Assembly (NCBI RefSeq): GCF_011045095.1
Contig: NZ_JAALDL010000024.1
Coordinates: 1 to 58,220, forward strand
Direction of reading: 5' to 3'
From: Grimontia sedimenti
Lineage (GTDB): Bacteria > Pseudomonadota > Gammaproteobacteria > Enterobacterales > Vibrionaceae
DNA length: 58,220 bases
Shown here: one piece after another, positions 46,970 through 57,521 of the stretch
How positions within the stretch are numbered: the stretch's first letter is position 1
How the letters are laid out: the number at the start of each line of letters is the position of its first letter
The notes under the pieces: model-generated
The model's database searches: none
Told to the model about the DNA's origin: nothing
What the model saw: only the letters and a program-made list of their open reading frames with translations
Program-made: the position numbers and the translations under genes

Positions 46970-47593
46970 ATGAGCTTTCAAGAAAAAAACGGAATGCCTT
47001 CTATCATGGATGCATTGGTGCCGATGGTGGTTGAACAAACTTCCCGCGGTGAACGTTCGTATGACATCTATTCCCGCCTTTTGAAAGAGCGTGTGATCTT
47101 CCTGACGGGTCAGGTTGAAGATCATATGGCGAACCTTGTTGTTGCGCAGCTGCTGTTCCTGGAATCAGAAAATCCTGATAAAGATATCTTCCTCTACATT
47201 AACTCACCGGGAGGTTCGGTGACTGCAGGTATGTCTATTTACGATACGATGCAGTACATTAAACCAGACGTGAGCACGGTATGTATGGGTCAGGCTTGCT
47301 CAATGGGGGCATTCCTGTTGGCGGGTGGCGCAAAAGGTAAGCGTTACTGTCTGCCAAATTCCCGTGTCATGATTCACCAGCCACTTGGCGGATTCCAAGG
47401 TCAGGCGTCTGACATTCAAATCCACGCGCAAGAAATTTTGACCATCAAGCAAAAGCTCAACACTCTGTTGGCTGAGCACACGGGTCAACCGCTGGAAGTG
47501 ATTGAACGCGACACTGATCGTGACAACTTTATGGCTGCACAGGATGCGGCTGACTATGGTCTGGTTGACGCGGTACTGAATAAGCGCGATTAA
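46970..47593 (+). CDS. clpP: ATP-dependent Clp protease proteolytic subunit
   Basis: A 207-residue serine peptidase that forms the tetradecameric barrel worked by ClpX and ClpA. The catalytic serine is S111 (GQACSMGAF), the histidine is in [11 protein letters not shown], and the aspartate lies in the DTDRDNFM region, the same positions as E. coli ClpP. An N-terminal propeptide of about 14 residues is expected to be removed. AGGG lies just before the ATG. Confidence 0.98.
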   Translation: MSFQEKNGMPSIMDALVPMVVEQTSRGERSYDIYSRLLKERVIFLTGQVEDHMANLVVAQLLFLESENPDKDIFLYINSPGGSVTAGMSIYDTMQYIKPDVSTVCMGQACSMGAFLLAGGAKGKRYCLPNSRVMIHQPLGGFQGQASDIQIHAQEILTIKQKLNTLLAEHTGQPLEVIERDTDRDNFMAAQDAADYGLVDAVLNKRD

Positions 47594-47732
47594 TTTATTA
47601 ATTCTGAGACGGTTAGGTTTACTTAACACTAACTGTCCTGGAATTGAGTCTCTCGGTGTTCGGAAAATTTCCCCGAGATGTTATAGACTCAGATCATGGT
47701 AAACATAGGCGAAGGCCTAAAGAGGTTAGCGA

Positions 47733-49013
47733 ATGACAGACAAGCGAAAAGACGGTGGCAGCGGCAAACTGCTTTACTGCTCTTTCTGCGGCAAAAGCCA
47801 GCATGAAGTACGCAAGTTAATTGCTGGACCTTCTGTTTATATCTGCGATGAGTGTGTTGACCTGTGTAACGACATCATTCGTGAAGAAATAAAAGAGGTC
47901 ATGCCTAAGCGCGACAGTAACGAGCTTCCAACTCCGCAAGAGATCCGCGCGCACCTGGATGATTACGTTATCGGTCAAGATCGTGCGAAGAAAGTATTGT
48001 CTGTAGCGGTATACAACCACTACAAACGCCTTCGTAACGGCGACACAACGGCTGATGGCGTCGAGCTGGGTAAAAGTAATATTCTTCTGATTGGTCCTAC
48101 CGGTAGTGGTAAGACGCTGTTGGCAGAAACGCTGGCGCGTTTTCTGGATGTGCCGTTCACCATGGCAGATGCCACGACACTGACCGAAGCAGGTTATGTG
48201 GGTGAAGACGTTGAAAACATCATCCAGAAACTGCTTCAGAAGTGTGATTACGACGTAGCAAAAGCAGAACGCGGCATCGTATACATTGATGAAATCGACA
48301 AGATTTCTCGTAAGTCCGACAACCCATCTATCACCCGCGACGTTTCCGGTGAAGGTGTTCAGCAGGCGCTGTTGAAGCTGGTTGAAGGTACGATTGCTTC
48401 TGTTCCACCACAAGGTGGCCGTAAGCACCCGCAACAGGAATTCCTGCAGGTTGATACCTCAAAAATCCTGTTCATTTGTGGTGGTGCATTTGCCGGTCTC
48501 GACAAAGTGGTAGACCAGCGTGTGGCGAAAGGCAGCGGTATTGGCTTTGGTGCGGAAGTTCGTACAAAAGATCAGGAAGCAACACTGAGCGACCTGTTCA
48601 GCAAAGTGGAACCAGAAGATTTGGTGAAGTACGGTTTGATCCCGGAATTCATCGGTCGTCTGCCAGTCACTGCGATTTTGGGCGAGCTGGATGAAGATGC
48701 ACTGGTGCAGATCCTTCGCGAACCTAAGAACGCACTCACCAAACAGTACGCAGCCTTGCTGGAATTGGACGGTGTTGAACTGGAGTTCCGTGATGACGCC
48801 CTGACTGCAATTGCCAAGAAAGCGATGGACCGTAAAACCGGTGCACGTGGCCTGCGCTCAATTGTGGAAGCAGTGCTTCTGGACACGATGTACGATCTGC
48901 CTTCAAGTAAAGAAGTCACCAAAGTGGTGATTGATGAATCTGTGATCAAAGGTGAATCTGATCCACTGCTGATTTATGAAGCATCAGAAAATCAGGCGGC
49001 TGGCGCAGAGTAA
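47733..49013 (+). CDS. clpX: Clp protease ATP-binding subunit ClpX
   Basis: A 426-residue AAA+ unfoldase. The N-terminal zinc-binding domain has paired cysteines (YCSFC, ICDEC). Walker A is GPTGSGKT (about 120-127), Walker B is [10 protein letters not shown], and the pore loop GYVGEDV and the [23 protein letters not shown] region are intact. An IGF loop (SGIGFGAEV) for ClpP docking is present. It is in the usual position after clpP and is followed by a strong terminator. Confidence 0.98.
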   Translation: MTDKRKDGGSGKLLYCSFCGKSQHEVRKLIAGPSVYICDECVDLCNDIIREEIKEVMPKRDSNELPTPQEIRAHLDDYVIGQDRAKKVLSVAVYNHYKRLRNGDTTADGVELGKSNILLIGPTGSGKTLLAETLARFLDVPFTMADATTLTEAGYVGEDVENIIQKLLQKCDYDVAKAERGIVYIDEIDKISRKSDNPSITRDVSGEGVQQALLKLVEGTIASVPPQGGRKHPQQEFLQVDTSKILFICGGAFAGLDKVVDQRVAKGSGIGFGAEVRTKDQEATLSDLFSKVEPEDLVKYGLIPEFIGRLPVTAILGELDEDALVQILREPKNALTKQYAALLELDGVELEFRDDALTAIAKKAMDRKTGARGLRSIVEAVLLDTMYDLPSSKEVTKVVIDESVIKGESDPLLIYEASENQAAGAE

Positions 49014-49063
49014 CGCGTACATCCCATAGGGTTAAATTGCTTATTTAACCAACAAATTACCGA

Positions 49064-49091
49064 AAAAAAGGGAGCATTAGCTCCCTTTTTT
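49064..49091 (+). terminator. Terminator between clpX and lon
   Basis: Perfect AAAAAAGGGAG / CTCCCTTTTTT stem with loop CATTAG, 50 bp after the clpX stop. Confidence 0.95.
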
Positions 49092-49110
49092 ACTTTCTGC
49101 CGGATATGCC

Positions 49111-49138
49111 GTTGAATCCTGACAATCTATCCCCATAT
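49111..49138 (+). promoter_or_regulatory. Sigma-32 (heat shock) promoter of lon
   Basis: -35 GTTGAA (49111-49116) and -10 CCCCATAT (49131-49138) with a 14-bp spacer. The -10 fits the heat-shock consensus CCCCATNT exactly, and the -35 is close to CTTGAA. It lies 34 bp before the lon start, right after the clpX terminator. Confidence 0.8.
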
Positions 49139-49172
49139 ACTCAGTAATAACGAAAACGGAAGAGAGAAAAAT

Positions 49173-51545
49173 ATGAACTTGGAGCGTTCCGAGCGCATTG
49201 AGATTCCGGTCCTGCCATTGCGTGACGTAGTTGTCTATCCTCACATGGTCATCCCGCTGTTTGTGGGACGGGATAAATCCATTCGCTGCCTTGAAGCGGC
49301 AATGGACAATGACAAGCAGATTCTATTGGTTGCGCAGAAAGATGCCGCTACCGATGACCCATCCATTTCCGACCTTTACAAGGTCGGTACCGTCGCTTCT
49401 ATTCTCCAACTGCTGAAACTCCCTGATGGCACAGTAAAAGTGCTGGTGGAAGGCTTACAGCGTGCAGAAATCAGAAAGTTCCGTGAAGACGACTTCTTCA
49501 CAGCAGATGCCGAGTACATGCTTACGCCAGAAATGGACGAACGTGAGCAAGAAGTGCTGGTGCGCACGGCGATCAGTCAGTTTGAAGGCTTTATCAAACT
49601 GAACAAAAAGATCCCACCGGAAGTGCTGACGTCACTGAATGGTATTGACGAAGCTGCCCGCCTTGCAGATACCATTGCCGCGCACATGCCTTTGAAACTC
49701 AATGACAAACAGCAAGTGCTGGAAATTATTGATATCGCTGAGCGCCTTGAATTTTTGATGACCATGATGGAGTCAGAAATCGATCTGCTGCAGGTTGAGA
49801 AGCGTATTCGCAGCCGCGTTAAGAAGCAGATGGAAAAGAGCCAGCGCGAGTACTACCTCAATGAGCAAATGAAGGCCATCCAGAAAGAGCTGGGTGAGCT
49901 GGATGACGCGCCTGACGAATTTGAAAGCCTGAAGCTGAAGATTGAAGAATCTAAAATGCCTCAGGAGGCCAAAGAGAAAACTGAGCAAGAACTGCAGAAG
50001 CTGAAAATGATGTCTCCGATGTCAGCGGAAGCAACGGTGGTTCGCAGCTATATCGACTGGATGGTCAGCGTGCCATGGTCGAAGCGCTCGAAAGTGAAGA
50101 AAGATTTGGCGAAAGCTGAAGAGATTCTGAACTCAGACCATTATGGCCTTGAGCGTGTGAAAGAACGCATTCTTGAGTACTTGGCGGTGCAAAACCGTGT
50201 GAACAAGCTTAAAGGGCCAATCCTGTGCCTTGTGGGGCCTCCAGGTGTGGGTAAAACTTCTCTGGGTCAGTCGATTGCGAAGGCAACAGGCCGTAAGTAC
50301 ACCCGTATGGCGCTGGGCGGCGTGCGTGATGAAGCGGAAATCCGCGGTCACCGTCGTACTTACATTGGCTCTCTGCCAGGTAAGCTTATCCAGAAAATGG
50401 CAAAGGTCGGTGTGAAAAACCCACTGTTCCTGCTTGATGAAATCGACAAGATGTCTTCTGACATGCGCGGCGATCCATCTTCTGCTTTGCTGGAAGTGCT
50501 GGACCCAGAGCAAAACAATGCGTTCAACGATCACTATCTGGAAGTGGATTACGACCTGTCAGACGTGATGTTCGTGGCGACCTCGAACTCGATGAACATT
50601 CCAGGTCCATTGCTTGACCGTATGGAAGTGATTCGTCTGTCGGGCTACACCGAAGACGAAAAACTCAACATTGCTAAGCAGCACTTGGTTGATAAGCAGG
50701 TTAAGCGTAACGGTCTGAAGCCAAAAGAAGTTGAGATCCAAGATTCAGCGATCATCGGTATCATCCGTTACTACACCCGTGAAGCAGGTGTGCGTAGCCT
50801 TGAGCGTGAAATTTCCAAGCTTTGCCGCAAAGCAGTGAAAGAAATTCTGCTGAATAAAGACACGAAAACCATCGTTATCAATCAGGACAACCTGAAAGAT
50901 TACTTGGGCGTTCAACGCTTTGACTACGGCAAAGCGGACGAGAGCAACCGTATTGGCCAGGTCACCGGTCTAGCGTGGACGGAAGTGGGTGGCGATCTGC
51001 TGACCATCGAAACTGAATCCATGCCGGGCAAAGGCAAGCTGACACAAACGGGTTCTCTGGGCGATGTGATGCAGGAGTCGATTCAGGCAGCGATGACAGT
51101 AGTTCGTACTCGTGCCGAGAAGCTGGGTATCAATAACGACTTCTATGAGAAGCGTGATATCCATGTGCACGTGCCAGAAGGTGCAACACCAAAAGATGGC
51201 CCAAGTGCGGGTATCGCCATGTGTACGGCGTTGGTATCTAGCCTGACGGGCAACCCTGTGCGTGCAGATGTTGCCATGACGGGTGAAATTACCCTGCGTG
51301 GTGAAGTGCTGCCAATCGGTGGTCTGAAAGAGAAGCTGTTGGCTGCTCACCGTGGCGGCATCAAAACGGTGATCATTCCAAAAGAGAACGAACGTGATCT
51401 GGAAGAGATCCCTGAAAACGTTAAAGCAGACCTCGACATCCATGCTGTGCGCTGGATCGACGAAGTTCTGACTCTGGCGCTACAAGACAACCCTCTCGGA
51501 ATAGAGCTGGTTTCGTCGCAAAAGAGTGACGTGCAGCAAAATTAA
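49173..51545 (+). CDS. lon: ATP-dependent protease Lon
   Basis: A 790-residue AAA+ protease for damaged and regulatory proteins. The N-terminal LON substrate domain ([20 protein letters not shown]) and a central coiled-coil are followed by Walker [10 protein letters not shown] (about 353-361) and Walker [12 protein letters not shown]. The proteolytic dyad is S678 (PKDGPSAG) and K721 ([14 protein letters not shown]). The spacing of 43 residues is the same as in E. coli Lon. The gene has its own sigma-32 type promoter and is followed by a terminator. Confidence 0.98.
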   Translation: MNLERSERIEIPVLPLRDVVVYPHMVIPLFVGRDKSIRCLEAAMDNDKQILLVAQKDAATDDPSISDLYKVGTVASILQLLKLPDGTVKVLVEGLQRAEIRKFREDDFFTADAEYMLTPEMDEREQEVLVRTAISQFEGFIKLNKKIPPEVLTSLNGIDEAARLADTIAAHMPLKLNDKQQVLEIIDIAERLEFLMTMMESEIDLLQVEKRIRSRVKKQMEKSQREYYLNEQMKAIQKELGELDDAPDEFESLKLKIEESKMPQEAKEKTEQELQKLKMMSPMSAEATVVRSYIDWMVSVPWSKRSKVKKDLAKAEEILNSDHYGLERVKERILEYLAVQNRVNKLKGPILCLVGPPGVGKTSLGQSIAKATGRKYTRMALGGVRDEAEIRGHRRTYIGSLPGKLIQKMAKVGVKNPLFLLDEIDKMSSDMRGDPSSALLEVLDPEQNNAFNDHYLEVDYDLSDVMFVATSNSMNIPGPLLDRMEVIRLSGYTEDEKLNIAKQHLVDKQVKRNGLKPKEVEIQDSAIIGIIRYYTREAGVRSLEREISKLCRKAVKEILLNKDTKTIVINQDNLKDYLGVQRFDYGKADESNRIGQVTGLAWTEVGGDLLTIETESMPGKGKLTQTGSLGDVMQESIQAAMTVVRTRAEKLGINNDFYEKRDIHVHVPEGATPKDGPSAGIAMCTALVSSLTGNPVRADVAMTGEITLRGEVLPIGGLKEKLLAAHRGGIKTVIIPKENERDLEEIPENVKADLDIHAVRWIDEVLTLALQDNPLGIELVSSQKSDVQQN

Positions 51546-51556
51546 GCAACGTAAAG

Positions 51557-51594
51557 CGCTGACAGTCGGTAAAAGGCTTGTCAGCGTTTTTTTT
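51557..51594 (+). terminator. Terminator of lon
   Basis: CGCTGACA / TGTCAGCG stem and an eight-T run, 12 bp after the lon stop. Confidence 0.93.
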
Positions 51595-51742
51595 GAGGGC
51601 TAAGTTAATTAAAACGCTGCAAGCCCTTAATTCATAACAGCTACAGCGTTTTTAAGTCTTGTTTTAATAACTATTGGCGCCATTAATCGGTTGCCGCCGC
51701 AAAAAATGGGATTTGTGGTTCGTTTGTAAAGGGGATGAAAAA

Positions 51743-52015
51743 GTGAACAAGTCGCAGTTAATTGATAAAATTGCAGAAAATGCTGACCTGTCTAAAGCGT
51801 CAGCGGGTCGCGCTCTGGATGCACTGATTGAAGCAGTATCAGATAGCCTGAAAGACGGTGATCAAGTTGCTCTGGTTGGTTTCGGTACTTTCTCTGTTCG
51901 TGAGCGTTCAGCACGTACAGGTCGTAACCCACAAACTGGTGCAGAAATTAAAATTGCAGCTGCTAAAGTCCCAGGCTTTAAAGCTGGTAAAGCTCTGAAA
52001 GACGCGGTTAACTAA
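51743..52015 (+). CDS. hupB: DNA-binding protein HU-beta
   Basis: A 90-residue nucleoid protein that bends DNA as a homo- or heterodimer. It starts [26 protein letters not shown] and carries the HU signature [21 protein letters not shown] with the beta-arm proline. The start is a GTG at 51743 with AAGGGG (51729-51734) 8 nt upstream; longer in-frame extensions are rejected because HU always starts at this point. It follows lon as in other gammaproteobacteria. Confidence 0.97.
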   Translation: MNKSQLIDKIAENADLSKASAGRALDALIEAVSDSLKDGDQVALVGFGTFSVRERSARTGRNPQTGAEIKIAAAKVPGFKAGKALKDAVN

Positions 52016-52114
52016 TCTTAAACGTTTCGTTTTGCTCTTTGTCGCACCAGTCCTAGTTTTAAGCTGTAAAGTGTGCGACATCAGCGTATAATCAGGCTCA
52101 ATCAGAGTGTAAAG

Positions 52115-52138
52115 GCGCATCTCTCGATGCGCTTTTTT
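52115..52138 (+). terminator. Terminator of hupB
   Basis: GCGCATC / GATGCGC stem with loop TCTC and a six-T run. Confidence 0.92.
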
Positions 52139-52265
52139 AGTTTTAATCGAAACAACTCCTCTTGATACAAATTGACTGTGTGCATATCAGTGCATTGGCT
52201 TTTTGCTGTGCAAGAGAAGCTGTATGAAAGACGAACGTTTCAATAAGCAGGAGTGACGGCGCGTT

Positions 52266-54158
52266 ATGATGGAGCGACTACGCGAAGGCGTAAACAGCAT
52301 CGCGGTTAAGATCATCTTAGGCCTTATTATCTTTTCCTTTGTTTTCGCTGGTGTTGGCGGCTACCTGGCAGGTGGCACCGTGGTACCTGCGGCAACGGTA
52401 GGTGATCAAGAAATTAGCCGCAATCAATTCGAGCAAGCTTACCAAAATGAGCGTGCACAGATGCAAGCACAGGCCGGTGACTTCTTCTCTACTCTGTTGA
52501 GTGACCCTAGCTATCTCGCGCAATTCCGCCGCAATGTTCTGGATCGTATGGTGAATCAGGCGTTGCTGGATCAGGAAGCGAAGAACTTAGGTCTTCGTGT
52601 GAGCGATGCACAAATCAAACAAACCATTCGTGATATGCCAGCATTCCGAGGCTCAACAGGTCTGTTTGACAACGATTTATATTTGGCAGCACTTCGCCGC
52701 AATGGCCTGTCTCCTGATCAGTTTGCTGAGTATGTACGCCAGGATCTGGTTCGAGAACAGTTCGTTAATGCCCTGATCAGCAGTGAATTCGCGCTGGAAG
52801 GTGAACTGGAAGCACTGTACAAGCTTGAAGGTCAAACGCGCATGGTTCGCACTTTGACTCTGCCGCTAGCCGATTTCGCCGATAAAGCGGATATCACTGA
52901 TGAGCAAAAGCAGGCTTACTACGAGCAAAACCCATCGCAGTTCGTTCGTCCAGAGCAATTCAAGATTTCTTATGTTGAGCTCTCTGGTGAAGGTATCGCA
53001 GACGTTGCCGACGTGACGGAAGAAGAAGCGAAGACCTACTACGAAGCAAACAAAGCCAATTACGGCACCGCTGAGCAGCGTAAAGTCAGCCATATCATGA
53101 TTCAGGGTGACGACGACGCTGCAAAAGAAAAAGCAGAAGCGGTCTTGGCTGAGCTGAACAGCGGTGCTGACTTTGCTGAACTGGCGAAAACCCGTTCTGA
53201 CGACACTTTCAGTGCTGAGCAAGGCGGTGAGTTGGACTGGTTTGACAAAGGCGTGATGGATCCAGCATTCGAAGAAGCGGCATTTGCACTGGCAAATAAC
53301 GGCGATGTGTCTGAAGTGGTTCAATCTGAGTTTGGTTTCCACATCATCAAGCTGGATGATATCAAGCCATCTGATGCGAAGCCTTTTGCGGAAGTGCGTG
53401 ATGAAATCATGGCGCAACTGAAGCAAAACCACGCGGTTGAGAAGTTCTACGCTCTGTCTAACGAACTGGCTGAGAAAGCGTTCGAAATGCCAGATAACCT
53501 TGATGAAGCGGCGAATGCTGTGAATGCGAACGTTGAGAAAACTGATTTCGTAGCGTTGTCCGATCTGCAAGGTTCATTGGCCAACCCTCTGGTTGCTCAG
53601 GCTCTGCAACAACCGGAAGTGCGTGAAGACGGTCTGAACTCTGACATCATTGAGATTGCTCCTGAGCATGTAGTGGTTGTGCGTGTTGACGAAGTTCGTC
53701 CTGAGACAGTGCTGCCTTTCGAAGAGGTAGAAACTCAAGTGACAGATTTGCTGAAGCGTCAGGAAGGCGAGAAAGCTGCTGAAGCGTTAGCAAACACCTT
53801 AGTGTCTGAGCTGAGTGAAGGCAACGACGCGGGTCTGAATGCATCAGGTTATGCGTTTGGTGAAGCCGCTGAGCTGGCGCGCGTTTCTCAAGACCGTGAA
53901 GTCGTTGAGCTTGCGTTCACTATGGCAACACCGGCTGAAGGCAAAGCAGAATACGGCTTTACCCGCACCTTCAATGGCGATGTACTGGTTGTTGCTCTGG
54001 ATGCGGTGAAAGAGCCGACGACGGAAGAGATCAGCCTACAAAGCCAGATGGCAGAGCGTGTTGCGCGTAACACCGCTAACATCGATCTGGAATCTGTCAT
54101 CGCACAGCTGAAAGAAAGCACTGAAGTGACTTACACACTTGACGCTGTTGAGCAATAA
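52266..54158 (+). CDS. ppiD: Peptidyl-prolyl cis-trans isomerase D / periplasmic folding chaperone
   Basis: A 630-residue inner-membrane-anchored chaperone acting next to the Sec translocon. One N-terminal membrane helix (about 16-37, IILGLIIFSFVFAGVGGYL) is followed by a SurA_N-like region (residues 40-200) and a single parvulin domain at about 265-360 (KVSHIMIQ, ARTRSDDTFSAEQGGELDWF-like block, FGFHIIKLDD). The MM start matches family members in E. coli and Vibrio. AGGAG lies upstream. Conserved context after hupB. Confidence 0.96.
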   Translation: MMERLREGVNSIAVKIILGLIIFSFVFAGVGGYLAGGTVVPAATVGDQEISRNQFEQAYQNERAQMQAQAGDFFSTLLSDPSYLAQFRRNVLDRMVNQALLDQEAKNLGLRVSDAQIKQTIRDMPAFRGSTGLFDNDLYLAALRRNGLSPDQFAEYVRQDLVREQFVNALISSEFALEGELEALYKLEGQTRMVRTLTLPLADFADKADITDEQKQAYYEQNPSQFVRPEQFKISYVELSGEGIADVADVTEEEAKTYYEANKANYGTAEQRKVSHIMIQGDDDAAKEKAEAVLAELNSGADFAELAKTRSDDTFSAEQGGELDWFDKGVMDPAFEEAAFALANNGDVSEVVQSEFGFHIIKLDDIKPSDAKPFAEVRDEIMAQLKQNHAVEKFYALSNELAEKAFEMPDNLDEAANAVNANVEKTDFVALSDLQGSLANPLVAQALQQPEVREDGLNSDIIEIAPEHVVVVRVDEVRPETVLPFEEVETQVTDLLKRQEGEKAAEALANTLVSELSEGNDAGLNASGYAFGEAAELARVSQDREVVELAFTMATPAEGKAEYGFTRTFNGDVLVVALDAVKEPTTEEISLQSQMAERVARNTANIDLESVIAQLKESTEVTYTLDAVEQ

Positions 54159-54210
54159 ATCAACCCAACTTGATATGATTGTAAGACGACTGTAATTGAT
54201 AAGTTGCATC

Positions 54211-54244
54211 GACGGGGGACTTTATGTCCCCCGTCGTTTTTTTT
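54211..54244 (+). terminator. Terminator of ppiD
   Basis: Perfect 10-bp stem GACGGGGGAC / GTCCCCCGTC with loop TTTAT, followed by G and eight T residues. Confidence 0.96.
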
Positions 54245-54317
54245 ATCCCTTCAACTCGCACCATTCCCTTCATCCGTTATGTTGGTCATACCAATCAACC
54301 CCATAAAGGAAATGGAC

Positions 54318-54602
54318 ATGAAATCGATTGTATCGGCAATGATATTTGCCATCTCTCTCATTCTCTCACCGTTGGCAACCGCGCAGGACGGCGCTCAGGG
54401 TGTCCCTGTCGAAGTGAATATCAACACTGCTGAAGCCGAAGAGCTGGATAAATATTTGGATGGTATTGGTAAGGCGAAAGCGCAGGCAATCGTAGATTAC
54501 CGCAATGCCAACGGTGCCTTTGAATCGGCAGATGATTTGAAGGGCGTGAAAGGTATTGGCAACTCAATTGTTGAGAAGAACCGCGACCGCATCGTGCTCT
54601 GA
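54318..54602 (+). CDS. Secreted ComEA-like helix-hairpin-helix protein
   Basis: A 94-residue protein with a signal peptide (MKSIVSAMIFAISLILSPLATA) and two helix-hairpin-helix units: VEVNINTAEAEELDKYLDGI then GKAKAQAIVDYRN, and ADDLKGVKGIGNSIVEKNRD. This resembles ComEA, which binds incoming DNA in the periplasm during natural transformation, but lacks the ComEA membrane anchor. The short, exported form is common in Vibrio and its DNA-uptake role there is supported. AAAGGA (54305-54310) is 7 nt before ATG 54318; an ATG at 54312 is too close. Confidence 0.88.
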   Translation: MKSIVSAMIFAISLILSPLATAQDGAQGVPVEVNINTAEAEELDKYLDGIGKAKAQAIVDYRNANGAFESADDLKGVKGIGNSIVEKNRDRIVL

Positions 54603-54748
54603 TCTCAAGAAAGTCTCCTAATATCCCCAACGTTGTGTGCCGGGGAGCACGCTCTCCCCAAATCCCGCTTATCACGATTAAGGCTTGTTAAATTCGCCTG
54701 ACGACAACAGAATGAGTAAAGAACTGTTCTAATGACGTCAAGGAAGCC

Positions 54749-55345
54749 ATGAGTCAGAAAACCAGCCACTTTTTTGCCCATCTCGCGCGTATGAAGCTTA
54801 TTTACCGTTGGCCGCTGATGCGTAATGTCTCTAATGAAAATATCTCTGAGCACAGCCTCCAGGTTGCCTTTGTTGCTCACGCGCTCGCGCTGATAGAAAA
54901 CAAAAAATTCGGCGGGCAATACTCGCCGGAACGCGTCGCACTGCTGGCGATGTTTCATGACTGTAGCGAAGTGCTGACAGGCGATCTGCCAACACCTATC
55001 AAGTATTTCAATCCAGCCATTGCCGATGAATACAAAAAAATCGAGCAAATAGCCGAAGACAAGCTGGTTGGCATGTTGCCAGAAGAATTCCGAGAGGATT
55101 ACCGACCGCTTATCGACAGTGAAGCCATCAATCAAGATGACTATCGGTTGGTGAAGCAGGCTGATGCCATTTGTGCCTATCTTAAATGTCTTGAAGAGCT
55201 TTCTGCGGGCAATCATGAGTTTCTACAAGCCAAACGTCGGTTGGAAAAAACCATGAGCGAGCGTGGCAGTGAGGCGACTGAATATTTTATGACGACGTTT
55301 GCGCCAAGCTTTGAGCTTTCCTTGGATGAAATCAGCGATGACTGA
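54749..55345 (+). CDS. yfbR: HD-domain 5'-deoxynucleotidase
   Basis: A 198-residue HD-domain phosphohydrolase of the YfbR family, which removes phosphate from deoxyribonucleoside 5'-monophosphates and limits dNMP pools. The metal ligands are visible in [16 protein letters not shown] (histidine about 35), in [16 protein letters not shown] (HD about 70-71), and in the aspartate of [12 protein letters not shown] good ribosome binding site (AAGGAAG) precedes the ATG. Its stop overlaps the next gene's start by 8 bp, so the two dNTP-metabolism genes are translationally coupled. Confidence 0.96.
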   Translation: MSQKTSHFFAHLARMKLIYRWPLMRNVSNENISEHSLQVAFVAHALALIENKKFGGQYSPERVALLAMFHDCSEVLTGDLPTPIKYFNPAIADEYKKIEQIAEDKLVGMLPEEFREDYRPLIDSEAINQDDYRLVKQADAICAYLKCLEELSAGNHEFLQAKRRLEKTMSERGSEATEYFMTTFAPSFELSLDEISDD

Positions 55346-56693
55346 GTTTGCACTATTACCTGATTGGGAAGCGCGTCTTGCTGAAGAAAACAAAAAGCGC
55401 CGTAATGACAAGCGTTCTGTGTTTCAGCGAGATCGTGCCCGCATACTGCATTCTGCCGCGTTCCGACGCTTGCAGGCGAAGACACAGGTGTTGGGTGCGG
55501 AGCACAGCGAGTTTTACCGCACGCGCCTGACACACTCACTTGAGGTCTCTCAGATAGGGACGGGCATCCTCGCTCAAATCAAAGAGAAACAGCCTGAGTT
55601 TCGCGATATCTTGCCTTCAACCAGCTTGATGGAAAGTCTGTGCCTTGCACACGACATTGGCCATCCGCCTTACGGTCATGGTGGTGAAATCGCCCTGAAC
55701 TATATGATGCGCAACGACGGCGGCTTTGAAGGAAACGCGCAGACCTTTCGCATCGTTACCTTGCTCGAACCTTATACCGAACATGACGGCATGAACCTCG
55801 CCCGTCGCACCTTGCTGGGGTTATTGAAATATCCGGCGCCGATTGCGTCCATATCGCGTTCAGTGCTTTCGCCTGATGTTGTCGAGTTTCGTCATTTAAA
55901 AGCCTCAGAGTGGCACCCCGCCAAGGGTATCTATCAAGATGACCTGGAAAGGTTTAACTGGGTGTTGGGTGGCATGTCTGGAAACGACGCTAAACTGTTT
56001 ACCTCGTTGAAATTGGCACCAACGAAAGAACAGCATGGCCGCACACAATACAAATCCATTGATTGCTCGATCATGGAACTGGCGGACGATATCGCATACG
56101 GTGTCCATGACCTCGAAGATGCCATTGTGATGGGTATTGTTCAGCGTGACCAATGGCAGGAAGCCGTAGCCAGCAAACTGGCGGAATGCGGTGATCCTTG
56201 GCTGGAAGCCAATATTGGGCATCTGAGCGATCAAATGTTTGGTCCGCATTACGAGCGAAAAGATGCCATCGGCGCATTGGTGAACACACTGCTGACATCC
56301 ATTGCGATAGAACCTTCCGTACAGGATGGTGTGAATCGTTTTGACGATCCCTTGCTTCAATGGAACGCCAAGCTGACCGATACCATGGATTCAGTACTGT
56401 CAGTCCTAAAAGCTTTTGTCAGTGAGTTTGTGGTGCAAAAGCCAGAACTTCAGGTGGTGGAATACAAGGGTCAGCAATTGGTGATGGAGCTGTTCGACGC
56501 GTTCGATGCTGACCCGCAAAGATTGTTACCCGTCGCGATACGCGCTCAATGGCAACAGGAAATCGCGGAAGGAAAAAGCGGTCGCCGTGCTATTGCAGAC
56601 TACATATCAGGCATGACAGACGGCTATGCCCAAAGGCTTCACGCGACCATGTTTACCGCTTCAAGTCAGGGACCGCTATATCCGATTCGATAG
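55338..56693 (+). CDS. dgt: dGTPase-like HD phosphohydrolase
   Basis: A 451-residue HD-domain enzyme of the dGTP triphosphohydrolase family, which splits dGTP to deoxyguanosine and triphosphate. The signature pair is [12 protein letters not shown] and [16 protein letters not shown] (HD near 105-106), and the later [12 protein letters not shown] completes the site. Sequence is closer to the dGTPase-like branch than to E. coli Dgt. The frame is open upstream to 55299, but the ATG at 55338 ([14 protein letters not shown]) is the family start and overlaps yfbR. Some members protect against phages by dNTP depletion. Confidence 0.93.
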   Translation: MTEFALLPDWEARLAEENKKRRNDKRSVFQRDRARILHSAAFRRLQAKTQVLGAEHSEFYRTRLTHSLEVSQIGTGILAQIKEKQPEFRDILPSTSLMESLCLAHDIGHPPYGHGGEIALNYMMRNDGGFEGNAQTFRIVTLLEPYTEHDGMNLARRTLLGLLKYPAPIASISRSVLSPDVVEFRHLKASEWHPAKGIYQDDLERFNWVLGGMSGNDAKLFTSLKLAPTKEQHGRTQYKSIDCSIMELADDIAYGVHDLEDAIVMGIVQRDQWQEAVASKLAECGDPWLEANIGHLSDQMFGPHYERKDAIGALVNTLLTSIAIEPSVQDGVNRFDDPLLQWNAKLTDTMDSVLSVLKAFVSEFVVQKPELQVVEYKGQQLVMELFDAFDADPQRLLPVAIRAQWQQEIAEGKSGRRAIADYISGMTDGYAQRLHATMFTASSQGPLYPIR

Positions 56694-56696
56694 ATT

Positions 56697-56845
56697 TGAG
56701 GTCCTAAGGAAATAAGGTCCTAGGAAGAGCAAAGAGCGGTCCTAGATCCTAGGCAAAGCAAAAGCTTGATGTCACAGCTACGACTTTAAAATCTTTGTAG
56801 GACCCTAGGACCCTAGGACCCTAGGACCCTAGGACCCTAGGACCT
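56697..56845. repeat. Intergenic repeat element with TAGGACCC array, between dgt and tapT
   Basis: The left part has AAGGTCCTAGGAAGAGC, AAAGAGCGGTCCTAG and ATCCTAGGCAAAGC, followed by AAAGCTTGA, a non-repeated centre, and AAAATCTTTG. The right part is five tandem TAGGACCC units (56798-56842 region). It is clearly paralogous to the element at 58045-58220 and lies between converging genes. Confidence 0.93.
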
Positions 56846-57472
56846 ATCTTTCCCCCCATAATGCCGCTCAAACACACCGGGCGGCATTTGTTTTATCTGA
56901 AACTCAATCATTTCATTGAAGGCATTCATTAGTGGTTCGAAAGGCTCGCTGTCTCCTGCCATGGCCGACAGGGCGTAGAAACCTGCTTCAACGGTTGAAA
57001 GGCCTCCATCGACTGGGGATTTTCGGATGCGGTAATTTCCGCTCTGGATATCATCCAATTTTACGCAAGGAAGCGCCTGCAGATTTTGGGAAAGCTGATA
57101 CATTTTAAAGGCTTTTCGCCAGGTACCGTCGAGTAAAATTAAACCGCATTGTTTGTTTTGAGCCATTCCATCTAGTCGCCAGTTCCCGATTGGCTCAGAT
57201 GTTTCAGCCGGGTAAAGCAGGGCGTAATGAACATCGTTGTCCAAAAGTTGGTTTAGCTCATCATTGTCACTGAAGTCTTCTCCCACGATTATTCGACAGT
57301 TTGGGAGCGACAGGGAAAGAATACGTGCCGTACCGATGGGTTGTTTGACCTCTGAAGGGTGCTGAAGAACGATCACTGGCACATCACTTTCAATCCTCTG
57401 GATGAAAGCGCAAATGCAGGCTTTGTTGGCTTTTCCGCACTGCGGACAATATCGACTGGCTTTCTGGTTCAT
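56837..57472 (-). CDS. tapT: DTW-domain tRNA-uridine aminocarboxypropyltransferase
   Basis: A 211-residue DTW-domain protein (YfiP/TapT type), which makes acp3U at position 47 of tRNAs using S-adenosylmethionine. A zinc-binding cysteine cluster C9, C12, C19, C21 (YCPQCGKANKACIC) is followed by the conserved core VLQHPSEVKQPIGTARIL and the DTW motif in LLDGTWRKA. An in-frame GTG at 57478 adds two residues; ATG 57472 is preferred. The two starts of this gene and of rrtA on the other strand lie only 50 bp apart, so they share one short promoter region. Confidence 0.92.
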   Translation of the reverse strand: MNQKASRYCPQCGKANKACICAFIQRIESDVPVIVLQHPSEVKQPIGTARILSLSLPNCRIIVGEDFSDNDELNQLLDNDVHYALLYPAETSEPIGNWRLDGMAQNKQCGLILLDGTWRKAFKMYQLSQNLQALPCVKLDDIQSGNYRIRKSPVDGGLSTVEAGFYALSAMAGDSEPFEPLMNAFNEMIEFQIKQMPPGVFERHYGGKDRS

Positions 57473-57521
57473 GACCACGGTACGCTATAACTTACTCATA
57501 TCACAAAGCTTGGAGCACATA

